Both the position numbers and the translations under genes were made by a program. Below the pieces are notes generated by a model. That model did no database searches and had not been told where the DNA came from. It saw nothing but the letters and a program-made list of their open reading frames with translations. Below, in pieces: positions 17,283 through 25,845 of a stretch of 32,471 bases of DNA. Source of the DNA: Flavobacteriales bacterium (GTDB taxonomy: Bacteria > Bacteroidota > Bacteroidia > Flavobacteriales_D > Crocinitomicaceae); NCBI GenBank assembly GCA_947475275.1, contig CANJNE010000015.1, positions 1 through 32,471 of the forward strand. The letters are read 5' to 3'. Position 1 is the stretch's first letter. Every line of letters begins with the position of its first letter.

Positions 17283-19633
17283 AAAGAATAAAACATCTGA
17301 AAATAAACCATATCTCACTTTTATTCCTTTTTTCGTTTTGGAAAATAAATGCTATTTGTCAAGTTTCTGAGAATGATGTTCGATCGATGCTTTCCTCGGC
17401 ATCAGAAGACGAATTGGTTTTGGAATCATCGAGTTTATTGCAAGAGAACTATTATTTTTTGTCGGAAATAATTGTTGATCGCCTATTGCAATTGAATCCT
17501 AATAGTTGCAATTACAATTACAGAAAAGGTTTTATGCTTTTGGATATTAAGCTGAATGCAAAGGAGGCACTACCCTATCTTCTAAAGGCAAGCAAGGATA
17601 TCGATAAAAATTTCGACATGTATTCTGACTCAGAAATGAGTGCGCCTATTGACGTAATTTATCACATTGGTAGATGCTATCATTTAATTGAAAATATAGA
17701 TTCAGCCGTTTTTTATTACGAACGCTTTATTCAAGAATCAAATGCGAAATCAAATTTGGTAAGTTTAGCCAAATTAAAAATTTCTCAATGTCAAAGTACC
17801 AAAGAGATTAAAGCAAGAGAAAGTAATCATGTTATTTACAATCTTGGCTCGAGCATTAACACTTCAAATCCAGAAATGGCTCCGGTTATCTCAACGGATG
17901 GAGATCTCTTATTTTTTACATCAAATAGAAAATGGGAAGATGAGGAAATGGAAGAGACAAAAGACCCACTTCTCAATAATTATCCACAAGATATCTACCA
18001 AATAAAAATAGCTGATATAGAAAATCAATTCAACAATGCCGAAAAGAGATTATCTTTTTGCGATTTTAATGCAAATGAAACGAATGTTTCATTAAGTGCT
18101 GATGAAAGGCAATTGTATCTTTATGAAAATCTTACCGGCAACGGAGATATTTATGTATCCAATTTTGGAAATGGAAGTTATCTCTCTTCCAGAAAAAATA
18201 ATACCAAGGATTTGAATTCAAAATATTGGGAAACGCATTGCTTTTTAAGCTTGGATGGAAAAAAGCTCTTTTTTGTTTCGGATAGACCCGGAGGATATGG
18301 AGGACGGGATATTTATTGTATGGAAAAGGATGAAAAAAATTCTTGGGAAAAACCATTTAACCTAGGTTCAGGTGTTAATTCTTCTAACGACGAAGACGCA
18401 CCTTTTCTGGCAAGTGATGGTCAAACATTATTTTTTGCAAGTAATGGTTTCAAAAGCATGGGAGAATTTGATATTCTCTATAGTAAACAATCAAATGGAA
18501 TATGGCAAAACGCTATTAATTTGGGATATCCTATAAACTCTTGTTATGACGATGCCTTTTTCTCAATTACCTCAAATGGTCAATACGGCTATTTGTCTTC
18601 AAACAGGGAGGGTGGTTATGGTCAATATGACATTTATAGAATTGAAATGACTGAAATCCTTAATCAAACAGCATTGTTTTCAGGTTTTATAAAAACATCT
18701 GATGGCAGCAATCTCCTTGATAATTTAAAGGCCATAATTTCCTGCACAAATTGCGAAAATAATGAAGTTATCGATCTATTATCTAGGAACAGAGATGGAA
18801 ATATTATAACCCAATTAGAACCATGTAAAACATACAAGTTAAGTTATCAAACTGGTGAAAAAAATGAAACCGAAATATATACCTACGAATTCACAACTGA
18901 TTGCAACCTGAATTTTCAGACCATAAGTAAAGACGTTATTTATGACGTCTTAAAAAAGAGAATTGTTCCAGAAAAATCATATGTGAATATGATAAAAGTT
19001 GTTGATAATAATACACAAATTGAATTAGAAGGTATAAGTGCTGAATTGATTTTAAATAATTCAATTGATACCTTTTCTTTCAATAAAGTATTTTTGAACC
19101 CTATTAACTCAAATTTAATATTTGGTGATACCTTATCTTTTGTTATTAAATTATCAAAACCAGGATATTTAACTCAGGAATTTTCTTTTAGCGAACAACT
19201 TTTAGAAAAAGATTTAATTCTATCTGAATTCGCTTTGGAATCATCTGAAATTGGAATCGATTTGTCCGCTACCTTGAATTTAAAACCTATTTATTTCGAT
19301 TTGAATAAATTCAGCATCCGAGATGATGCAAAAATTGAATTGGATAAAATCGTAAAGATGATGAATGATAATCCAGAGATTATCGTTGAATTGTCTTCTC
19401 ATACTGATTGCAGGGGATCTGCAGTATACAATTTAGAACTATCCGAGAAAAGAGCAAAAGCATCAGCTGCATATATACAATCCAGAATTAGCAAACCTGA
19501 GCGAATTTATGGCAAAGGTTTCGGTGAAACGCTGCTTTTAAATGATTGCGCTTGTGAGAATAATAAGTCCAAATGCACTGAAATTGAACATCAGAAAAAC
19601 AGGAGAACAGAATTTAGAATTGTAAAAAACTAA
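17279..19633 (+). CDS. PorE-like TPR / PD40 propeller / CRD / OmpA protein, paralogue 1
   Basis: 784 residues, starting with TTG that overlaps the E2 stop (TTGA). The TTG is needed to keep the signal peptide (hydrophobic 12-26); the first in-frame ATG is after it. Order of parts: TPR-like helices about 60-180 (with NYNYRKGF); PD40 beta-propeller about 190-460 (NLGSSINTSNPEMAPVIS, DGKKLFFVSDRPGGYGGRDIY, SNREGGYGQYDIY); a four-cysteine module about 475-555 (C489, C492, then EPCKTY); a beta-rich CRD-like domain about 565-650; an OmpA domain 669-784 (IYFDLNKFSIRDDA, SSHTDCRGSAVYNLELSEKRA) with a CAC...C insertion. This order matches PorE of the type IX secretion system, which binds peptidoglycan and the PorK/N/P outer-membrane complex. 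Location: periplasm. Being a T9SS component is inferred from architecture. Confidence 0.85.
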   Translation: MKRIKHLKINHISLLFLFSFWKINAICQVSENDVRSMLSSASEDELVLESSSLLQENYYFLSEIIVDRLLQLNPNSCNYNYRKGFMLLDIKLNAKEALPYLLKASKDIDKNFDMYSDSEMSAPIDVIYHIGRCYHLIENIDSAVFYYERFIQESNAKSNLVSLAKLKISQCQSTKEIKARESNHVIYNLGSSINTSNPEMAPVISTDGDLLFFTSNRKWEDEEMEETKDPLLNNYPQDIYQIKIADIENQFNNAEKRLSFCDFNANETNVSLSADERQLYLYENLTGNGDIYVSNFGNGSYLSSRKNNTKDLNSKYWETHCFLSLDGKKLFFVSDRPGGYGGRDIYCMEKDEKNSWEKPFNLGSGVNSSNDEDAPFLASDGQTLFFASNGFKSMGEFDILYSKQSNGIWQNAINLGYPINSCYDDAFFSITSNGQYGYLSSNREGGYGQYDIYRIEMTEILNQTALFSGFIKTSDGSNLLDNLKAIISCTNCENNEVIDLLSRNRDGNIITQLEPCKTYKLSYQTGEKNETEIYTYEFTTDCNLNFQTISKDVIYDVLKKRIVPEKSYVNMIKVVDNNTQIELEGISAELILNNSIDTFSFNKVFLNPINSNLIFGDTLSFVIKLSKPGYLTQEFSFSEQLLEKDLILSEFALESSEIGIDLSATLNLKPIYFDLNKFSIRDDAKIELDKIVKMMNDNPEIIVELSSHTDCRGSAVYNLELSEKRAKASAAYIQSRISKPERIYGKGFGETLLLNDCACENNKSKCTEIEHQKNRRTEFRIVKN

Positions 19634-19634
19634 T

Positions 19635-19642
19635 TATCTTTG
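19635..19642 (+). promoter_or_regulatory. Putative -7 element (TATCTTTG) of paralogue 2
   Basis: Exact TAnnTTTG match directly after the upstream stop codon, giving a leader of about 24 bases. No TTG at the usual -33 spacing, so the gene may also be read through from upstream. Confidence 0.5.
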
Positions 19643-19671
19643 CCCCGCTATTAATTTAACAAACCAACCAA

Positions 19672-22014
19672 ATGAAACCCATTTCCGTATTATGTTTTCT
19701 ATTTATATTGCAAACAAACGTTACCGCTCAACTTACCAATGAAGAAATAAAGAAAATTATTTCAAATTCAGATGAAACTCAGCTTCTAAAAGAAAATTCA
19801 AGACTTATGTTTGAAGGCTTTCATTACCAAGCAGATATGGTGATGGATAAATTGATAGAATTTCAGCCGGAAAATCCAAACTATAATTACCGCAAAGGAT
19901 TTTTGCTTTTGGAGATGAAACAAGACTATAAGTCAGCGATACCCTATTTGGAAAAGAGTATTACTAAAACAAAAAAAGTTTTCGATGCATTCAGCATTAA
20001 TGAAGAATATTCGCCCATTGACGCCTATTATCACCTAGGGAAATGCTACCACATGGATGGTCAAATTGAAAAGGCTGAACAACAATACAAACTTTTTCTT
20101 GACAATTCTAATGCAAATTCAGAATTAATTACATTGTCACAACTAGGTTTAATGCAATGCAATAATGCACGCAATGAAATGAAAAATGCCAAAAAAGTTA
20201 GTCTTATAAATCTAGGTAGTGACGTTAACACTGCCAATGAAGAATATGGAGGAGTAATTTCATTAGATGGTTCTTCAATATACTTTACTTCAAAAAGACC
20301 ATGGTATAATAACGAGACTGAAGTATACCGAGACATTCGAAGAGGATTATTAACCGAAGACATATATGTTAGCCAATCCGATAAAAATGGCAATTGGTCT
20401 AATGGAAAAAAACTGGATTTTTGTGAAGCACAAAGCAATGAGGCTTCTATTGGTGTTAGTGTCAATGAACGATATATATACATATATCAAGACACAACAG
20501 GATCAGGAGATATATTTTTTTCCGACCTGTATGGGCAAACTTTTGATAAAATTTCAAGTTTAGAACAACCCAAAATAAATACTGATTTTTGGGAAACTCA
20601 TGTGATGACATCCTATGATGGCAATACTATTTTCTTTGCTTCTGATAGACCAGGTGGATTCGGTGGGTTGGATATCTATATTGTGACGAGAACTGATGGC
20701 GTTTGGTCACAACCATTAAATATGGGAGCGAATATCAATTCTGCATTTGATGAAGATGCCCCTTTTATTGCTGCAAACGGAAAAACGTTATATTTCGCTT
20801 CAAACGGTCCGACTAGTATTGGAGGTTACGATATATTGCTTGCCAATAAGAATACTGATGGTACATGGGAAGCGGCGCAAAATGCGGGTTATCCTTTCAA
20901 TTCTTTAAATGATGACATTTATTTCAGTTCAACTATCGATGGAAAAAGAGGTTTTTTAACTTCATCCAGACCAAATGGATTTGGAAGCACGGACATATAT
21001 GAAATTAAAAATGAACAATTTGGAAATACTTCAAACTTTAACCTTCTTGGGAAAATTCGCAGCGTCAATGGAAATGAATTACCAAAAGATTTTGCTTTAA
21101 ACATGGAACTTAAGTGCGCTGATTGTGAAAACACTGAGCCAATTCTGATGTTCCCAAAATTAAGTGAAGGGGTTTTTAAGGCATCATTAGAACCTTGTAA
21201 AAACTATGAATTATACTATTATTCGAGCTCAACCAAAAAAATATTGTACCAATCGAACTTTAAAACAAGTTGTTCTTTAAAGGAAGAGCTCATCGAAAAA
21301 GAAGTTATTTTGGATGAGAATACCCGTTCAATCACACCAGTGCTAATTTACAAAATCAACGGTGTAATCGCGGATGCAATTAGTGGAACCCCCATTTCAA
21401 ATGCATCAATTGCCGTGAAATTAAATAGTGGTGAGGTTGTTGAAAATATAACTAGTGATGTTAGTGGTGGGTTCAAATTGAATTTTCTGAATGGTAAAAA
21501 AATAGGTGATAAAATTAGTACTCAAATTACTGTTAGTGCAAATGGTTATTTAAATAAGGTAATCAGCATTGATCAAAAGTTAGGAAATGATGAAGTAATT
21601 TCAATTGATTTTAACCTAGATAAGGTGAATATTGGAAGTGATCTTGCAAAAACTTTTGGTGTAAAATCTATTTATTTCGACTTCAATAAATACAATCTGC
21701 GAAAGGATGCTATAAAAGAACTTGATAAGATTGTTAAAATAATGAACGATAATCCTACATTATATATTGAATTCGGTGCCCATACCGATTGCTCAGGTCC
21801 AGATGTTTATAACCAATATCTGTCAGAAATGCGTGCAAATAGTGTTGAAGCCTACATTCAATCAAAAATATCTAATCCGGATCGAATAAGTGGTAAAGGT
21901 TTTGGTGAAACTGAACCAATTAATAACTGTTCTTGTGATGATGTTAAAAATTCTTGTAATACTTCTCAAAATCAAGCAAACAGAAGGGCTGTATTTAAAG
22001 TAATACAGAAATAA
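19672..22014 (+). CDS. PorE-like TPR / PD40 propeller / CRD / OmpA protein, paralogue 2
   Basis: 780 residues with a clear signal peptide (cleavage after A19, TVTA-Q-like). TPR-like helices lie at about 55-165 (NYNYRKGF 70-77; SPIDAYYHLGKCYH). The PD40 propeller covers about 178-450 (INLGSDVNTANEEYGGVIS, SDRPGGFGGLDIY, SSRPNGFGSTDIY). The cysteine module has C482, C485 (CADC), EPCKNYELYY and TSCS. A carboxypeptidase-regulatory-like domain spans about 554-655 (INGVIADAISGTPISNASIAV, SDVSGGFKLNF). The OmpA domain covers 664-780 (IYFDFNKYNLRKDA, GAHTDCSGPDVYNQYLSEMRAN) with a CSC...C loop; the ligand-binding Asp and Arg are kept. It is the most complete of the three copies relative to PorE and the best candidate for the functional PorE of this organism. 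Confidence 0.87.
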   Translation: MKPISVLCFLFILQTNVTAQLTNEEIKKIISNSDETQLLKENSRLMFEGFHYQADMVMDKLIEFQPENPNYNYRKGFLLLEMKQDYKSAIPYLEKSITKTKKVFDAFSINEEYSPIDAYYHLGKCYHMDGQIEKAEQQYKLFLDNSNANSELITLSQLGLMQCNNARNEMKNAKKVSLINLGSDVNTANEEYGGVISLDGSSIYFTSKRPWYNNETEVYRDIRRGLLTEDIYVSQSDKNGNWSNGKKLDFCEAQSNEASIGVSVNERYIYIYQDTTGSGDIFFSDLYGQTFDKISSLEQPKINTDFWETHVMTSYDGNTIFFASDRPGGFGGLDIYIVTRTDGVWSQPLNMGANINSAFDEDAPFIAANGKTLYFASNGPTSIGGYDILLANKNTDGTWEAAQNAGYPFNSLNDDIYFSSTIDGKRGFLTSSRPNGFGSTDIYEIKNEQFGNTSNFNLLGKIRSVNGNELPKDFALNMELKCADCENTEPILMFPKLSEGVFKASLEPCKNYELYYYSSSTKKILYQSNFKTSCSLKEELIEKEVILDENTRSITPVLIYKINGVIADAISGTPISNASIAVKLNSGEVVENITSDVSGGFKLNFLNGKKIGDKISTQITVSANGYLNKVISIDQKLGNDEVISIDFNLDKVNIGSDLAKTFGVKSIYFDFNKYNLRKDAIKELDKIVKIMNDNPTLYIEFGAHTDCSGPDVYNQYLSEMRANSVEAYIQSKISNPDRISGKGFGETEPINNCSCDDVKNSCNTSQNQANRRAVFKVIQK

Positions 22015-22034
22015 TTATTATTTTAGTATCTAAC

Positions 22035-22067
22035 TTGTTAATTTTGAAACCTTTTATAGAATATTTG
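22035..22067 (+). promoter_or_regulatory. Possible promoter of paralogue 3
   Basis: A TTG (22035-22037) lies 22 bases before AATATTTG (22060-22067), which differs from TAnnTTTG at one base. Transcription would begin inside or just before the palindrome at 22069-22086. Confidence 0.4.
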
Positions 22068-22068
22068 C

Positions 22069-22086
22069 GTTAATTCGCGAGTTAAC
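22069..22086. repeat. 18-bp near-perfect palindrome in the leader of paralogue 3
   Basis: GTTAATTCGCGAGTTAAC reads almost identically on both strands: eight of nine pairs are Watson-Crick and one is T-G. It is centred about 25 bases before the ATG, just after the possible -7 element, where a bound repressor would block transcription. It has no loop, so an operator is more likely than a hairpin. Confidence 0.6.
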
Positions 22087-22102
22087 ATTTTTTATTTTCA
22101 AA

Positions 22103-24226
22103 ATGGTTATTAAAAGATTATTCAATTTAGGTACTTGTAGCTTGTTCCTTTTTTCCTCAATTTCATTATTTAATTTTGCTCAGCAAAACGATGACCCATT
22201 GAAGGATATACTCGAAAATGGTTCTGAACAACTGCTGGTTTCAGAAAATTCTAGAATGATGCAAGAGGAACTTTTTTATCCGGCTGAGAAAATTGCTGAT
22301 AAATTACTTTCTTTGAAACCAGAAAGCGCCAATTATAATTATCGCAAAGGATTTGTTCGAATTAAAATTGACAACGATGCTAAAGGAGCATTGCAGTATC
22401 TAGAAAAATCCGTACTAAATACCGATAAAAACTATGACGCATATGGGGTGTCAGAAAAAAGTGCTCCAATAGATGCTTATTATCATTTAGCAACTTGTTA
22501 TCATCAACTTGAAGAAATAGATAAGGCCATCGCAATGTATAATAAATTCATTGCTAATTCCAATAGTAAATCCGAACTGATTCCCGTAGCCAAAATGAAC
22601 ATAGAACAATGCGGGATAGCAAGAGAAATGATGTCAAAACCAAGTTTTGGTTCTTTGAAAAATCTAGGTCCTAATGTTAATTCCCAAAATCCAGAATATT
22701 CGCCTGTAATTTCTTTAGATGGCAGTTCCTTATATTATACATCTAAAAGATCATGGCCAAACGGGGAAAGTGACAGTTATCGAAATCCATCCAATAATTT
22801 TTATCCGGAAGATGTATATGTTTCTTTTCTAAATCTGCAAGATTCTGCATTTATGCAATCCAAAAAACTAGATTTCTGCGCAGCTAATAGAAATGAGGCA
22901 ACAGTTGCTGTAAATGCCGATGAAAGAAAAATTTATTTATATCAGGATTCAACAGGAGCCGGTGACATATATTTTTCCGACTTTTTCGCGAGTAAGTTCA
23001 ATGCTATTCAAAAATTAGATGATGCCAGTATCAATACTAAATATTGGGAAACACATTGCATGACATCTCACGACGGAAACTATATATTTTTCTCTTCAGA
23101 CAGGCCAGGAGGATTTGGTGGTCTCGATATTTACATGATGGCTAAAACAAATGACAATACTTGGACAAAACCTATAAACCTCGGGGCGAAAATAAATACT
23201 CCGTACAATGAAGATGCTCCATTTATTTCTATCGATAATAAAAAATTATTCTTTTCCTCCAATGGTTCTAAAAGTATGGGAGGATATGATATTCTTGTAG
23301 CTGACCTCACGGCTGATGGCACTTGGGGTGAAGCAATAAATTTAGGCTACCCAATAAACACACCGAGTAACGAAATATACTATACTACCACAATTGATGG
23401 AACAAGAGGATACTTAGCTTCTAATCGTGAAGGTGGTTATGGAAATACTGATATTTATGAAATATTCAACACGAAACTTGGCCTTAAAAACATGGCAGTT
23501 TTCAAAGGGACTATAAAAACGACCGATGGCTCCCCCCTACCTGAAGATTTTGTTGTAAATATGAAAATCACTTGTGATGATTGTGATGATTATGATAAAA
23601 ACAGAACGATCTATCCAAGATTGCGTGATGGACTTTTCATGACAAGCCTACAGCCTTGTAAAAACTACAAAATTGTATATTTCAATGCCTCTGATAATAA
23701 GGAAATGCATTCTGAAACGTTCACTACGGCGTGCGACAAAAATTACCAAGAAATTATCAGAGATCTTTTATTGGATGTTCAAAAAAGACAACTTGTATTT
23801 CCTAAAACAGACGATGTGGTTATCATTCCTGAAGTTGAAGTATCAACCTTTGAGAATATGCAATTCAAGCATATATTTGAATACAATAAGAATAAATTAT
23901 TCACAAACAGAGGAAAACTTAAGGACTTTGTAAAGGATATCGACAAACAATTCAAAAAGGGACGAGAAAAAATCACAATCAATATATATTCATCAGCATC
24001 AAAAGTACCTACATCAACTTATGAGACTAACGAGAAGCTTTCTCAACTTAGAGCTGAAAACATGAAGTATGACCTTATTGAATATTTTGAAAGCAATGAA
24101 TTAACTAAAGGAAAAGTTGTTGTAACAATTGTGTCAGCAGTCGTTGATGGTCCTAATTATGAAAATGATTACAAAAACAGAGAAAAATACGAACCATTTC
24201 AATATGTTACATTAAAAACTGAATAA
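22103..24226 (+). CDS. PorE-like TPR / PD40 protein with divergent OmpA-like end, paralogue 3
   Basis: 707 residues. Signal peptide with cleavage near A26 (FNFA-QQ). TPR-like helices (NYNYRKGF; APIDAYYHLATCYH) and a PD40 propeller (KNLGPNVNSQNPEYSPVIS, SDRPGGFGGLDIY, SNREGGYGNTDIY) are close to those of paralogues 1 and 2. The cysteine module is kept (C491, C494; QPCKNYKIVY; TTACD). The CRD-like domain is missing: about 20 residues later the final domain begins (M586, FKHIFEYNKNKLFTNRG). That end follows the OmpA pattern (SASKVPTSTYETNEKLSQLRAENM), but the usual HTD is replaced by SAS, so the ligand Asp is lost while the Arg in QLRAEN stays. It may have given up peptidoglycan binding. A hairpin terminator follows. 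Confidence 0.84.
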   Translation: MVIKRLFNLGTCSLFLFSSISLFNFAQQNDDPLKDILENGSEQLLVSENSRMMQEELFYPAEKIADKLLSLKPESANYNYRKGFVRIKIDNDAKGALQYLEKSVLNTDKNYDAYGVSEKSAPIDAYYHLATCYHQLEEIDKAIAMYNKFIANSNSKSELIPVAKMNIEQCGIAREMMSKPSFGSLKNLGPNVNSQNPEYSPVISLDGSSLYYTSKRSWPNGESDSYRNPSNNFYPEDVYVSFLNLQDSAFMQSKKLDFCAANRNEATVAVNADERKIYLYQDSTGAGDIYFSDFFASKFNAIQKLDDASINTKYWETHCMTSHDGNYIFFSSDRPGGFGGLDIYMMAKTNDNTWTKPINLGAKINTPYNEDAPFISIDNKKLFFSSNGSKSMGGYDILVADLTADGTWGEAINLGYPINTPSNEIYYTTTIDGTRGYLASNREGGYGNTDIYEIFNTKLGLKNMAVFKGTIKTTDGSPLPEDFVVNMKITCDDCDDYDKNRTIYPRLRDGLFMTSLQPCKNYKIVYFNASDNKEMHSETFTTACDKNYQEIIRDLLLDVQKRQLVFPKTDDVVIIPEVEVSTFENMQFKHIFEYNKNKLFTNRGKLKDFVKDIDKQFKKGREKITINIYSSASKVPTSTYETNEKLSQLRAENMKYDLIEYFESNELTKGKVVVTIVSAVVDGPNYENDYKNREKYEPFQYVTLKTE

Positions 24227-24244
24227 TTCATTATTACCTAATTG

Positions 24245-24276
24245 AATGGCTGTCGAAAGATGGCCATTTTTTTTTA
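24245..24276 (+). terminator. Intrinsic terminator of the PorE-like cluster
   Basis: A 10-bp stem (two G-T pairs) closed by a GAAA tetraloop is followed by nine T. It starts 18 bases after the stop of paralogue 3 and marks the end of the cluster. Confidence 0.88.
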
Positions 24277-24337
24277 TCCTAACTTAAATGTACTTTCATA
24301 ATATCTCCTTCTGGCCAAAACTCAGCGTACACACATT

Positions 24338-24367
24338 TTGTAAGAACTAGATAGATTACTACATTTA
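24338..24367 (+). promoter_or_regulatory. Probable promoter of the exonuclease gene
   Basis: TTG (24338-24340), 19 bases, then TACATTTA, which differs from TAnnTTTG only in the last base. The leader to the ATG at 24382 would be about 9 bases. Confidence 0.45.
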
Positions 24368-24381
24368 CAGAAAGATATAAT

Positions 24382-25230
24382 ATGAAACTTGAGCTTACAA
24401 AGCCACTGGCGGTTTTTGATTTAGAAACAACTGGAACAAATATTACCTCAGACCGCATAGTTGAAATTGCAATCATTAAAATTTATCCAGATGGTTCTGA
24501 AGAAAATTACTGCAAAAGGGTAAATCCAACAATGCCAATACCAAAAGAAGTTAGTGAAATTCACGGCATTTATGATCATGATGTTTTTGGACTTCCAACA
24601 TTTAAAGAACTTGCTACTGAAATAGTTGAATTTATTGGAAATGCGGATTTAGCTGGATACAATTCTAATAAATTTGATATTCCTGTTTTAGCGGAAGAAT
24701 TATTGAGAGCTGATGTAAGTTTTGATGTTGCCGATCGTCATTTTGTAGATGTACAAAATATTTTTCACAAAATGGAGCAAAGGACACTAGCTGCAGCTTT
24801 TCAGTTTTATTGCTCAAAAACTATTGAAAACGCACACAGCGCTATTTATGATGCAAAAGCAACATGGGAGGTTTTCAAAGCACAATTGGAAAAATATGAC
24901 AATTTAAACGGCGACATCCAATTTTTATCCGAATTTTCACGAGCAAATAATTATCAGTTTCTAGATTTTGCAGGGAGATTAGCCATAAATGAAAAGGGGG
25001 CAGCAATTTATAACTTTGGAAAACACAAAGGAAAAACAATAAAAGAAGTCATGAATACAGAACCTGGTTATTACGGTTGGATGTTAGATGCTGATTTTCC
25101 TTTGTATACAAAAAACTGCTTAAGAAAGGAAATGGAAAAAATAAAAGCTGAAAAAGAAGCTCTAAAAAAGGAAACAGAACATGCATCCTTGGAAAATAAA
25201 CTACTAGAATTAAAAAATAAATTCAAGTAA
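24382..25230 (+). CDS. DnaQ/ExoX-like 3'-5' exonuclease
   Basis: DEDDh exonuclease of the DNA polymerase III epsilon superfamily. All five catalytic residues are visible: D13 and E15 (FDLETTG), D99 (NKFDIPVL), H152 and D157 (NAHSAIYDA). Residues about 195-250 form an ExoX-like C-terminal domain (LDFAGRLAIN, YNFGKHKGKTIKEV, YYGWML), and the end (about 250-282) is a charged coiled-coil helix. At 282 residues it is longer than E. coli ExoX and lacks the polymerase or helicase parts of DnaQ fusions. It may proofread or trim DNA ends in repair; which of these is not shown by context. The hydrolase gene begins one base after its stop, so they are an operon. Confidence 0.9.
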   Translation: MKLELTKPLAVFDLETTGTNITSDRIVEIAIIKIYPDGSEENYCKRVNPTMPIPKEVSEIHGIYDHDVFGLPTFKELATEIVEFIGNADLAGYNSNKFDIPVLAEELLRADVSFDVADRHFVDVQNIFHKMEQRTLAAAFQFYCSKTIENAHSAIYDAKATWEVFKAQLEKYDNLNGDIQFLSEFSRANNYQFLDFAGRLAINEKGAAIYNFGKHKGKTIKEVMNTEPGYYGWMLDADFPLYTKNCLRKEMEKIKAEKEALKKETEHASLENKLLELKNKFK

Positions 25231-25231
25231 T

Positions 25232-25843
25232 ATGAAAATCATTTGTATCGGGAGAAACTATGCAGATCATGCAAAAGAAATGAACGCACCGATTCCTTCT
25301 CAACCTGTTTTTTTCATGAAGCCTGATTGCGCATTGCTTAAGGATGGTGAAGACTTTTACTATCCTGAATTCACATCGGATTTGCACTACGAATGTGAAG
25401 TGGTTATTAAAATTGATAAAGTTGGAAAAAATATTCTTCCGAAATTCGCACACAAATACTATTCAAAAATTAGTTTAGGAATTGATTTTACAGCGCGTGA
25501 CTTGCAATCCAAATGCAAAGAAAACGGATTACCATGGGAAATGGCTAAAGCATTCGATAATAGTGCACCTATTTCCAATTTATGGCTTGATAAATCAAAT
25601 TTAGACCTTGATAATTTAACTTTCTCCCTTGAGAAAAATGGAAAAATAGTTCAGAATGGAAATCTCAATCAATTGATTTTCAATTTCGATAATCTTATTG
25701 CTTATGTATCCACATTTATAACACTAAAGACCGGCGATTTAATTTTTACAGGCACACCAGCAGGAGTTGGGCCTATCCAAATTGGAGATACTTTAGAAGG
25801 ATTTATTCAGAATGAAAAAATGTTCTCTTTTGCTATTAAATAA
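25232..25843 (+). CDS. Fumarylacetoacetate hydrolase family protein (FAHD1-like)
   Basis: A 203-residue single-domain member of the FAH superfamily, which includes acylpyruvases, oxaloacetate decarboxylases and isomerases of aromatic catabolism. It has the N-terminal CIGRNYADHAKEM typical of FAHD1, then metal ligands E54, E56 (HYECEVVIKI) and D85 (GIDFTARDLQ). TGTPAGVGPI closes the active site. The likely role is hydrolysis or decarboxylation of a small 2-oxo acid such as oxaloacetate or acylpyruvate, with a divalent metal. The exact substrate cannot be read from sequence. It is coupled to the exonuclease gene by a 1-base gap, and its stop lies 2 bases from that of the convergent sugar transferase gene. 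Confidence 0.9.
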   Translation: MKIICIGRNYADHAKEMNAPIPSQPVFFMKPDCALLKDGEDFYYPEFTSDLHYECEVVIKIDKVGKNILPKFAHKYYSKISLGIDFTARDLQSKCKENGLPWEMAKAFDNSAPISNLWLDKSNLDLDNLTFSLEKNGKIVQNGNLNQLIFNFDNLIAYVSTFITLKTGDLIFTGTPAGVGPIQIGDTLEGFIQNEKMFSFAIK

Positions 25844-25845
25844 CT

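Noticed and set aside
17279-24226. Complete type IX secretion locus
   Set aside because: porK, porL, porM, porN, porP and sov/sprA are not in the window; only PorE-like proteins and cargo are.
17279-24226. Recent gene amplification by a mobile element
   Set aside because: The three copies differ clearly at DNA and protein level, and no transposase or flanking repeats are present.
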